Assembly: GCA_022771625.1 (NCBI GenBank)
Contig: JALFCW010000072.1
Span: 1 to 40,635, forward strand
Source of the DNA: Prevotella sp.
Lineage (GTDB): Bacteria; Bacteroidota; Bacteroidia; Bacteroidales; Bacteroidaceae
DNA length: 40,635 nucleotides
Direction of reading: 5' to 3'
Position numbers and translations under genes: made by a program. Positions 7,304 to 15,083 of this stretch are shown here, in pieces. The notes below the pieces were generated by a model. The model saw only the letters and a program-made list of their open reading frames with translations. It was not told where the DNA came from and searched no databases. Each line of letters begins with the position of its first letter. The first letter of the stretch is position 1.

Positions 7304-9877
7304 ATGATTACCATTATCATCATTATAATCCTCTTGTTGATGATGCCAGCAAGCGGAAATGCACAGCGTGTATCACGTGATTATCACGACATATCGATGT
7401 CAAAGGCACTCATCGACCTTGATCGTGCCTCGTCGCGCTATCATATTAGTTTTATATACAACGAACTTGAAGATTTCACTGTCACCAAGCGCCTTGATGA
7501 CCGTCCTGTGTTGGATGCCGTCAGAGACATCGTGGGGTTCTACCCTATGTCGATTAGTGTGGGCGACAGTATCATTGCCGTGGAATGTGTGAACAAGGCA
7601 GAGAGAAGACTAATAGGACAACTTGTCGATGAAAACGGGCATCCTGTGATTTTTGCTAATATCCAACTGCTTTCTATTGCCGATACCACCTTTATCACTG
7701 GTGGTGTGACCAATGAAAACGGTCAGTTTGTTATTCCTTGTCAGGAACCGAAGGTGAGGATGCGCGCTTCTTGTGTGGGATTGAAAACATTGGAACGAAT
7801 CGTTGAAATCGGTGAAATCGGCGAAATATGCATGCAAGGTGAGGAATATGCCATAAATGGTGTAGTGGTGAAAGGCCACCATCGTGTGGATAAGGTTGAC
7901 CGCTCGGTGTTCACCTTCTCCGACGAACAGAAGAAGATATCGCGTCAGACTCAGGAGATACTCACAACTCTCCCGGGATTGCGCTATGATGTCCAGACCG
8001 GTACATTGAAGTCAATGACTGGTAAGTCGATGAAGATACTTGTGAATGGTGTGGAAGCCACAGACAATGACCTCAAGATCATACCCGTAGATAAGATCAA
8101 GAATGTGGAATATTACACGATTCCACCGGCACGATATGCCGATGTGGGTACGCTTATCAACATCAAAACCCAGCCCCTTGATGCTGGTTATGCCGCCGGT
8201 TTCGATGTGATGCAGGCTGCATGGGTGGCATTCAACAATACAAATCTATATGTACGCTATAACAAGGGCAATCATCAGGTAGCATTCGACTATAGCATGC
8301 AGTATCGCAATAATGCCAATTGCGAGAGTGAAGATTCGTATGTTTTCACCGATGGAACCACCGTTTCTGATTATCTTTATCGCGGTGACTACCACTTCGG
8401 ATATTGCAATCAAGACTTCAACCTTAAGTATATATATAATAAGGAGAACGACTTTACCTTCCAGGCAAAGTTCTCACCTAACCTCTTCACACAGTTTTGG
8501 CGTACTGACAATGTGATTGAGGCAAATAACAATCCACTATGGCAGGACGGAGGGGGACGACTGGAGAGGAAAGTGCGCAGTTTCGGTCCGTCGCTCGACC
8601 TCTATCTCAACAAGAAGCTCAAGAACAATCAGGAGCTCACCGTCGATGTACTCGGCACATACTATCACAACTCCCAAAACGACCATAATAAACAATGGAC
8701 AACATCTTATCAGGAAGAACCCATTACTGGAGGGCAAGGGGAGGCTATACTCTTTGACGACGATATGCGTGCCAAGAATGACAAACTTTCTCTCATCGGC
8801 GAACTTGCCTATACCAAGTCATGGGGCTCAACCAATCTCTCGCTTGGTTATAAGGCAACGCTTGCCAAGTCAGACTATAAGATACGCAACATGCTGTCCG
8901 ACTATAACGAGTATGCATATACATCGCACAACGACAACCATTATCTATACGGTGAAATCGGCGGAAAACTCAACAAACTGTCATATCGACTTGGTGTTGG
9001 AGGTACATATGTTAACACTGACAACGACGTGACCGATTACTCTAAGTTCTATTTCACTCCCAAACTCGTATTGTCATATCCAATAAAGAATGGACAGGTG
9101 CAATTGGAGGTGAGGTCGAACCCGGTTTTGCCGTCGATATCCCAGCTCAGCAACAGTGCGAAGATGTATATCCCCGGACTTATAGAGACAGGAAATCCCT
9201 ATTTGGAGTCGGGCAACGACAATTGTGCCATTCTCTCGCTCAATCTCTCGAATCCGTATTTCGAACTCTATACCCAGGCGCTTGTGGATTATATCACCAA
9301 TCCCATCTGCAGCAGTTTTAAGTGGGACAAGGTGGGTGACGACAGATGCATAGTGATGTCACCACTCAACGGCAAATATGAACTGCAGTATGGCGGTATG
9401 GTATGGGGCAAACTGAAACCGTTCAAATCGGAGCTTTTCACCATTGGAGTATATGTTGGCGCATGGAATGACACATACAAGAGTGATATCGTAGGACGCC
9501 AGTCGCACTTCCGTCTGCCTGTCAACTGGGAAATAGGTTTCCGTAAGGGACGTTTCGGTGCGTCATGGTACTTTAACACTGTGACCAAGAGTATCAATGG
9601 TCCATTCCTTCATAAGTGCGAGAATAACAGCGATCTCTCAGTGTTCTACCAACATAAGGACCTGCGCGTGCAGCTGTCAAGTGTATTCTTCCTGCGCACT
9701 CCTCACTATGAGTCGGAGACATTGCCCAACGATATTATCCAATTTCGTCATTGGAACGAGATTCCCGACCAGCGCTCCATGGTGTGCCTCAGTGTAAGCT
9801 ATAACATCTTCTCGGGTAAGCAGAAGAATGTGGAAAAGAAGATTAACAATAAAGACTGGGATAAGGGAACTCTTTAA
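7304..9877 (+). CDS. Outer-membrane beta-barrel receptor with STN-like signalling domain
   Basis: 857 residues with an N-terminal signal peptide ending near ASGNAQ. Residues about 25-95 (MSKALIDLDRASSRYHISF ... VGDSIIAVEC) resemble an STN (secretin/TonB short N-terminal) domain, which contacts FecR-type anti-sigma proteins. Next is a carboxypeptidase-regulatory-like domain (about 100-175, LIGQLVDENGHPVIFANIQL), then a plug (about 200-295, LTTLPGLRYDVQTGTL and MKILVNGVEA) and a large barrel. It resembles the 'outer membrane beta-barrel family' rather than classical SusC. No TonB box is obvious. A 9-bp-period tandem repeat at 7802-7828 encodes EIGEIGEI between the first two domains. It probably senses or imports a ligand and signals to the two genes upstream, with which it forms an operon. 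Confidence 0.82.
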   Translation: MITIIIIIILLLMMPASGNAQRVSRDYHDISMSKALIDLDRASSRYHISFIYNELEDFTVTKRLDDRPVLDAVRDIVGFYPMSISVGDSIIAVECVNKAERRLIGQLVDENGHPVIFANIQLLSIADTTFITGGVTNENGQFVIPCQEPKVRMRASCVGLKTLERIVEIGEIGEICMQGEEYAINGVVVKGHHRVDKVDRSVFTFSDEQKKISRQTQEILTTLPGLRYDVQTGTLKSMTGKSMKILVNGVEATDNDLKIIPVDKIKNVEYYTIPPARYADVGTLINIKTQPLDAGYAAGFDVMQAAWVAFNNTNLYVRYNKGNHQVAFDYSMQYRNNANCESEDSYVFTDGTTVSDYLYRGDYHFGYCNQDFNLKYIYNKENDFTFQAKFSPNLFTQFWRTDNVIEANNNPLWQDGGGRLERKVRSFGPSLDLYLNKKLKNNQELTVDVLGTYYHNSQNDHNKQWTTSYQEEPITGGQGEAILFDDDMRAKNDKLSLIGELAYTKSWGSTNLSLGYKATLAKSDYKIRNMLSDYNEYAYTSHNDNHYLYGEIGGKLNKLSYRLGVGGTYVNTDNDVTDYSKFYFTPKLVLSYPIKNGQVQLEVRSNPVLPSISQLSNSAKMYIPGLIETGNPYLESGNDNCAILSLNLSNPYFELYTQALVDYITNPICSSFKWDKVGDDRCIVMSPLNGKYELQYGGMVWGKLKPFKSELFTIGVYVGAWNDTYKSDIVGRQSHFRLPVNWEIGFRKGRFGASWYFNTVTKSINGPFLHKCENNSDLSVFYQHKDLRVQLSSVFFLRTPHYESETLPNDIIQFRHWNEIPDQRSMVCLSVSYNIFSGKQKNVEKKINNKDWDKGTL

Positions 9878-9905
9878 ATTGAAGATTGAAGGTTGAAGAT
9901 TGAAG
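9878..9905 (+). repeat. Heptamer tandem repeat (ATTGAAG)4 after the receptor gene
   Basis: Four 7-bp units, ATTGAAG three times and GTTGAAG once, begin directly after the TAA stop. The reverse complement of the same heptamer is found in frame in the methyltransferase gene at 12823-12878. Confidence 0.8.
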
Positions 9906-9954
9906 ATTATTTATATCAGATTTTCTTAAAAAATGGTCAATTTGACTGAAATAC

Positions 9955-9985
9955 TTTGCTGTTTGAAGATTTTTTTCTAATTTTG
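9955..9985 (+). promoter_or_regulatory. Promoter giving a leaderless or near-leaderless mRNA
   Basis: TTTG (9955-9958), 19 bp, TAATTTTG (9978-9985). The ATG at 9990 begins only 5 bp past the -7 box, at about the expected transcription start. There is no room for a ribosome binding site. Confidence 0.6.
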
Positions 9986-9989
9986 CGGC

Positions 9990-10979
9990 ATGAAAGGATT
10001 ATTGACTATATTATTTCTGAGTTTATGCTCTTCTGTCGTTGCACAGGATTCGATTGACGTTTCCGTGCAACGTCAGAAGAGAATTATGTATAATGTAGCC
10101 TTTAACTTGGGGCATTCCAACCTGGGTCTTTTCGGAGATGTAGATACTATCAGAGGATTGCAGGTTAATGCATTTTCGAGTGTGAGCCGAAAGGAAATGC
10201 GCGGAGTGCAGCTCTCAGCTATCTACAATATCTCGAAGCGGATGCGTGGAGTGCAGATTTCCGGTCTGGGAAATGTGGCTACAGAACCATTGCGCGGAGT
10301 GCAACTCTCCGGTGTCACCAATGTTGCCATGGGTGTGAAGCGAGGCATTCAGATATCGGGAGTGGCGAATATTTGCTCGTCGTATATGCGAGGCATACAG
10401 ATGTCTGGATATAATTATGCCGACTCGCTTAATGGATGGCAGATAGGATTGGTTAATTCATGTATCAGTCATCCACGTGGATGGCAGGTGGGAATCATCA
10501 ATTACAGTCGCGACACTAAGGTGCACAAACTTGGACTTGTGAATATCAATCCCCTGACAAGGGTTGACCTGATGACCTTTTTGGGTTCATCCTCAAAACT
10601 GAATATGGCAGTGCGTTTCCGCAATCGCAGTACATATAACATTATAGGTGTGGGAACTCATTATATGGGCTTCGACGAGGAATTTTCGGGAGCATTATTC
10701 TATCGTATCGGTCAGTATTTCACCCTTGCCCCCAAATGGTCGATAAGTGGTGACTTGGGTTATTATCATATCGAGACATTCCAAAAGAACTCAAAGGAAA
10801 GTCCTGAACGTCTCTTCTCCCTTCAGGCGCGAGTGAACGTGGATTACCAATTAACCCGTATAATAGGTGCATTCGCATCAGTGGGTTATGGCAATACACG
10901 TTATTACAATCATGCCCGACTCTATCGCGACAGGATGTTGGCAGAATTAGGTTTAACCTTTAGACTAATCAGAAAATGA
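9990..10979 (+). CDS. LA_2272-like surface repeat protein
   Basis: 329 residues with a clear signal peptide (LLTILFLSLCSSVVAQ), which requires the start at 9990. Residues about 60-190 are degenerate repeats of the form (M/L)RGVQ-(L/I)SG-x-x-N (for example RGVQLSAIYN, RGVQISGLGN, RGIQISGVAN, RGWQVGIIN), the pattern of the LA_2272-type surface repeat family. The C-terminal ~120 residues alternate as beta strands and could form a small barrel. Function is unknown; export to the envelope is likely. It overlaps the next gene by ATGA, so the two products are probably made together. Confidence 0.75.
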   Translation: MKGLLTILFLSLCSSVVAQDSIDVSVQRQKRIMYNVAFNLGHSNLGLFGDVDTIRGLQVNAFSSVSRKEMRGVQLSAIYNISKRMRGVQISGLGNVATEPLRGVQLSGVTNVAMGVKRGIQISGVANICSSYMRGIQMSGYNYADSLNGWQIGLVNSCISHPRGWQVGIINYSRDTKVHKLGLVNINPLTRVDLMTFLGSSSKLNMAVRFRNRSTYNIIGVGTHYMGFDEEFSGALFYRIGQYFTLAPKWSISGDLGYYHIETFQKNSKESPERLFSLQARVNVDYQLTRIIGAFASVGYGNTRYYNHARLYRDRMLAELGLTFRLIRK

Positions 10980-12559
10980 AGAGATTTGTAATCAGTATAT
11001 TGGCATCCTTGCCTATGATGGCAATGGCAGATGTGACAGGAGTGTTAGAGTCTGCTGTGACAGAAGTGGTGGAGTCAGACTCGGTGCCATCGTTGGATGC
11101 CGTGCAGATAGACAGTATGGCCAATCATTATCTGAAGCAGGTGATTGAAGACGAAAAGAAGGAGAATATGTCTATCTTTGCCTTCGACGATCCCGAGCGA
11201 CAGAAGATATATCCGTGGAAGGCAGCTGTAGAGACATTCGGAATTAACGTATTGGTGTTGAGCTTCGACAGGTATGTTCTTGACGCCGATTTTGCCCAGA
11301 TTTCATTAAATTCTATAAAGCATAACATCAAGAACGGATTTGTATGGGACAACGACCAATTTTCCACCAACCTCTTTGCACATCCCTATCATGGCGGACT
11401 GTATTTCAATGCCGCCCGCAGTAATGGTATGAACTTCTGGGAGTCAATTCCCTATTCGTTCTGCGGTTCGTTGATGTGGGAAACAACCTGCGAGATAGAA
11501 CCACCTGCAATTAACGACCTTATTGCCACCACCGTGGGAGGAGTGTGTATCGGAGAGGTTACATATCGTATCTCCGACCTTATCCTCGATGACAGTAAGC
11601 GTGGCGGTGCGCGCTTTTGGCGTGAACTCCTTGCCGGTGTGGTTTGTCCTATCAAGGCTTTCAACCGTATCATTAGTGGAGATGCATGGAGGGTAAGGCA
11701 TAAATACTATAAATATCACGACTACGACCGTATTCCAGTAAATGTGAATATCTCGGCCGGTGGACGATATATTGCCGACAATAACTCGTTTGTATGTGGC
11801 GAATGGAATCCTTATCTGAACGTGTCGCTCGTATATGGTGACCCGTTTAGTGAGCGGGCACGCAAACCATACGATTATTTCTCGGCAGATGTGACATTCG
11901 GACTTACAGGCAACCAACCGCTTATCAGCAGCATACATCTTTTAGGACGGCTTTGCGGTGTGCCCTTTACTTCAACAGAAGGTATTCAGACGGAGGTTGG
12001 TATCTTCCAGCATTTCAACTATTATGACTCACAGCCAGTGAAGGATGGAACGAGCGACGTGCCTTTCCGCATTTCCGAGGCTGCGGCAGTGGGACCGGGA
12101 GTCATCTATCGTTTCCCGCAGTTGGGTCATATCACCAAACTCGAACAACGTATTTTCATTGATGCTATCCTTCTAGGCGGTAGTTTAACCGACTATTACA
12201 ATGTTATCGACCGTGATTACAACCTTGGTAGCGGATATAGTACTAAGATTAACACCATCATCGAGTTTGGCAAGTATGGCACTCTGTCCTTTAATGCTGA
12301 CTACTATCGTATCTTCACATGGAAGGGATATGAGGGAAAGGATCTTGCCACTATCGATCCTCTGTATCTAAATGCTCAGGGTGACAAGAGCCATGCCACA
12401 CTCTTTGTGCTCAATCCCCGTCTTTTGCTTGCAGTAACCGATAATTTGAGCATCGACCTCTCGGCATCGTATTATTGGCGCGATACCAACTATAAGTATC
12501 ATCCAAATGTTTTCTCGCGCACATTCGACTTTAGGATGGGAGTAAACTTTAGGATTTAA
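10976..12559 (+). CDS. DUF3943-like exported protein
   Basis: 527 residues with an N-terminal signal peptide (ISILASLPMMAMAD). Residues about 75-200 match my recollection of DUF3943: ETFGINVLVLSFDRYVL, the HPYHGGLYFNAARSNG segment, FWESIPYSFCGSLMWE and EPPAINDLIATTVGG. The rest is rich in amphipathic strands ending with aromatic FRI, suggesting an outer-membrane barrel. The function of the family is not known. The ATGA overlap with the surface-repeat gene indicates a shared envelope role. Confidence 0.8.
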   Translation: MKRFVISILASLPMMAMADVTGVLESAVTEVVESDSVPSLDAVQIDSMANHYLKQVIEDEKKENMSIFAFDDPERQKIYPWKAAVETFGINVLVLSFDRYVLDADFAQISLNSIKHNIKNGFVWDNDQFSTNLFAHPYHGGLYFNAARSNGMNFWESIPYSFCGSLMWETTCEIEPPAINDLIATTVGGVCIGEVTYRISDLILDDSKRGGARFWRELLAGVVCPIKAFNRIISGDAWRVRHKYYKYHDYDRIPVNVNISAGGRYIADNNSFVCGEWNPYLNVSLVYGDPFSERARKPYDYFSADVTFGLTGNQPLISSIHLLGRLCGVPFTSTEGIQTEVGIFQHFNYYDSQPVKDGTSDVPFRISEAAAVGPGVIYRFPQLGHITKLEQRIFIDAILLGGSLTDYYNVIDRDYNLGSGYSTKINTIIEFGKYGTLSFNADYYRIFTWKGYEGKDLATIDPLYLNAQGDKSHATLFVLNPRLLLAVTDNLSIDLSASYYWRDTNYKYHPNVFSRTFDFRMGVNFRI

Positions 12560-12572
12560 TTTGGAATTAGGA

Positions 12573-13820
12573 ATGAGGGATGAAGAATTTATCAAATTGC
12601 ATGAGACGGATGATGTAAGACAACTGGCATTGAAAGCTCATGGAATGGAGGGCATAGACCTTCCTTATTGTCTTGACCAAATAGCGGGACGACAGACTGC
12701 AAGACGCAAGTTGCCCTCATGGGCTGCTGTTGACTCTATTGTCTATCCACCCCATATCTCGATGGAGCAATGTTCCAGCGAACAGACGGCTATGTATAAA
12801 AAATCAGTATTGGATAGGCTCCATTCTTCAACTTTCAACCTTCACTCTTCAACCTTCAACCTTCAATCTTCAATTTACATAGATCTCACCGGTGGTTTTG
12901 GAGTGGATTTCTCATTTATGTCGCATGGATTCCGCAGAGCTGTGTATGTGGAGCGCCAGGAACATCTGTGTGATATGGCAAGTCATAACTTCAGATGTCT
13001 TGATATGGATAATGTGGAGGTGGTGTGTGAGGAAGCCGAGGAATATCTTGACCATTGCGAAAAGGCAGATGTGATATATCTTGATCCGGCACGACGTGAC
13101 TCCCATGGAGGAAGAACATTTGCCATTTCCGATTGCACTCCCGATGTAATAGCCCTATTGCCTTTGCTTCTGACAAAGGCAAGGTTGGTGATGCTCAAAC
13201 TATCGCCGATGCTCGATTGGCGTAAGGCTATGGCCGACCTGAGTGAAAAATATGTTCACGAGGTGCATATTGTGTCGGTGGATAATGAGTGCAAGGAGCT
13301 ACTTATTTTGTTGTCCTCTAAGGCATCTCCATCTTCATCGCCATCACTCCATTGCGTCAATATCACCGGAAAAAATATATCCTCTTTCATCATTCCTGTT
13401 TCTCCGATGCCAATTTCCTCTTCCCCCAATAGACATGTTTCTACTTATGCCTATTTATATGAGCCTAATGCCTCGATAATGAAGGCTGGGTGTTTTGATG
13501 TCCTTGTAGAGAGATATCCCGGTATCTTGAAGATTGCACCCAATAGTCATTTGTTTGTCTCAGAAACAGAGATACCCGACTTCCCCGGTCGTTGCTTTTC
13601 TATCAAAAAAATGACAACAATGAACAAGAAAGAACTGCGTTCAGCCCTGTCAGGAATAAAGTCGGCCAACATTGCCACCCGCAATTTCCCATTGTCCGTA
13701 GCAGAGTTGCGGAAACGTCTCAAACTGGAGGACGGAGGTGATACATATATCTTTGCAACTACAGGATGCGAGAATGAGCATATATTGTTTATATGCACCA
13801 AAATACCAAATAATATATAA
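12573..13820 (+). CDS. SAM-dependent methyltransferase with THUMP-like C-terminus
   Basis: 415 residues from ATG 12573; a TTG four codons upstream is an alternative. Motif I is IDLTGGFGVDFSF (about residue 105), followed by YVERQ (motif II acid), and YLDPARRD (about 170), a DPxR-type catalytic loop. The C-terminal ~75 residues (SIKKMTTMNKKELRSAL ... ATRNFPLSVAELRKRL) resemble the THUMP-like domain attached to such methyltransferases in Bacteroidetes. A nucleic acid substrate, probably RNA, is likely but not shown. Just before motif I, three copies of a 7-residue unit (LHSSTFN, LHSSTFN, LQSSIYI) come from a 7-bp tandem repeat. The start lies in an AATTAGGAATGAGGGATGAAG repeat-like stretch that supplies both the ribosome binding site and first codons. 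Confidence 0.85.
   Translation: MRDEEFIKLHETDDVRQLALKAHGMEGIDLPYCLDQIAGRQTARRKLPSWAAVDSIVYPPHISMEQCSSEQTAMYKKSVLDRLHSSTFNLHSSTFNLQSSIYIDLTGGFGVDFSFMSHGFRRAVYVERQEHLCDMASHNFRCLDMDNVEVVCEEAEEYLDHCEKADVIYLDPARRDSHGGRTFAISDCTPDVIALLPLLLTKARLVMLKLSPMLDWRKAMADLSEKYVHEVHIVSVDNECKELLILLSSKASPSSSPSLHCVNITGKNISSFIIPVSPMPISSSPNRHVSTYAYLYEPNASIMKAGCFDVLVERYPGILKIAPNSHLFVSETEIPDFPGRCFSIKKMTTMNKKELRSALSGIKSANIATRNFPLSVAELRKRLKLEDGGDTYIFATTGCENEHILFICTKIPNNI
12823..12878 (+). repeat. Heptamer tandem repeat in frame inside the methyltransferase gene
   Basis: Eight 7-bp units (consensus AACCTTC/AATCTTC, last unit degenerate). Because 3 x 7 = 21 bp, the protein repeats every 7 residues and the frame is kept. 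Same family, opposite strand, as the intergenic repeat at 9878-9905. Confidence 0.85.
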
Positions 13821-13824
13821 TTTA

Positions 13825-13856
13825 TTTGGTTTAATCAATGTTTTTTCGTATTTTTG
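13825..13856 (+). promoter_or_regulatory. Promoter of the GNAT-like gene
   Basis: TTTG (13825-13828), 20 bp, TATTTTTG (13849-13856) then GC; the ATG is at 13898. Confidence 0.7.
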
Positions 13857-13897
13857 CAGCCCCAAATGTTTCGTAACGTAATTAAATAAAAGAAATT

Positions 13898-15049
13898 ATG
13901 TCAGAAGTAAAAATCGTGAAGGTCAGTGATAAGAGTCAACTGGAAGCATTTATCCAGTTTCACTACGACCTTTATCGCGGCAACGAATATGATGTGCCCA
14001 ATCTGCATAGCGACGAAGTAACCACGTTGTCGCAGGACAAGAATCCCGCTTTTGAGTTCTGCAAAGCCCAGTATTTCCTTGCCTATAAGGATGGTAAGGT
14101 GGTAGGTCGTGTGGCTGCTATTATCAACGAGAAAGCCAACAAGCGCTGGGGACAGAGTAGAGTGCGCTTCGGATGGATAGATTTCATCGACGATATCGAA
14201 GTGTCGCGTGCTCTTCTTGCCGCTGTTGAGAATTGGGGTAGGGAGCAAGGTATGAAGGAGGTTGTTGGGCCTCTTGGTTTCACGGATATGGACCCCGAGG
14301 GTATGCTTACATGGGGATTCGACCAACTTGGCACTCAGGCCACCATATATAACTATCCCTACTATCCTGAGCACATGGAGAGGCTTGGCGGTTGGGAGAA
14401 GGACAACGATTATGTGGAATACAAGATGTATGTGCCGGATGAGGTGCCAGAGAAATATGCCAAGATTGCCAGTATGATAGAGAAGCGATATAATCTCCAT
14501 GTCAAGAAGCTCACTCGCGACGAGGTGTTCAAGAAAGGATATGGACAGAAGATATTCTCTATCATCAATGATACATTCAAGGATCTCTACGGATATTCGG
14601 AGTTGAGTCAGAAGCAGATTGACCATTATGTGAAGATGTATTTGCCTATGGCCGACCTTAATCTCATCACCTTGGTGGAGGACTGGAATGCCGACAAGAA
14701 GGTTGTGGGTGTTGGTATTACTATCCCGTCGCTCTCGCGTGCCTTCCAGAAGTGCAAGAACGGTCGTCTCTTTCCATTTGGATGGTGGCATGTGCTTCGT
14801 GCCTTGAAATATCAGAAGACCGAGGGCGTCGATCTTCTTCTTATGGGTATTCTGCCAGAATATAGGGCAAAGGGAGCCAATGCCCTTATGTTTGCCGACC
14901 TTATTCCATGGTATCAGAAATACGGATATAAGTGGGGCGAGAGTCAGGTGGAGATGGAGTACAACGACAATGTACAGAGCCAGTGGGGGCCTCTAAAGCC
15001 CGAGAACCACAAGCGCCGCAGGTGCTACGTAAAAACAATTGAGAATTAA
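13898..15049 (+). CDS. GNAT-fold acyltransferase-like protein (YghO-like)
   Basis: 383 residues. The N-terminal half (about 1-190) has FEFCKAQYFLAYKDGKVVGR followed by VGPLGFTDMDPEGMLTWGFD, a layout I associate with the YghO-like proteins annotated as N-acetyltransferases. A second GNAT-like half follows, with KVVGVGITIPS and LLLMGILPEYRAKGANALMF, the latter equivalent to the acetyl-CoA binding strand-loop (V..eYRgkG) near residues 310-330. Substrate unknown; cytosolic. It has its own promoter, converges on the HTCS gene, and ends at a long palindrome. Confidence 0.75.
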   Translation: MSEVKIVKVSDKSQLEAFIQFHYDLYRGNEYDVPNLHSDEVTTLSQDKNPAFEFCKAQYFLAYKDGKVVGRVAAIINEKANKRWGQSRVRFGWIDFIDDIEVSRALLAAVENWGREQGMKEVVGPLGFTDMDPEGMLTWGFDQLGTQATIYNYPYYPEHMERLGGWEKDNDYVEYKMYVPDEVPEKYAKIASMIEKRYNLHVKKLTRDEVFKKGYGQKIFSIINDTFKDLYGYSELSQKQIDHYVKMYLPMADLNLITLVEDWNADKKVVGVGITIPSLSRAFQKCKNGRLFPFGWWHVLRALKYQKTEGVDLLLMGILPEYRAKGANALMFADLIPWYQKYGYKWGESQVEMEYNDNVQSQWGPLKPENHKRRRCYVKTIEN

Positions 15050-15051
15050 TA

Positions 15052-15083
15052 AATGAGGAATGAGGAATTCCTCATTCCTCATT
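15052..15083. terminator. 32-bp perfect palindrome between convergent genes, likely bidirectional terminator
   Basis: AATGAGGAATGAGGAA is followed directly by its exact reverse complement. It lies 2 bp past the GNAT-like stop and overlaps the last codons (Asn-Glu-Glu-stop) of the minus-strand HTCS. The arms belong to the AATGAGG repeat family that is inserted in the helicase gene. The stem is AT-rich and lacks a clean T-tract, so termination is likely but not certain. Confidence 0.6.

Noticed and set aside
13901..14791. Minus-strand 296-residue ORF
   Set aside because: Fully antisense to the GNAT-like gene, with no promoter or recognisable family.
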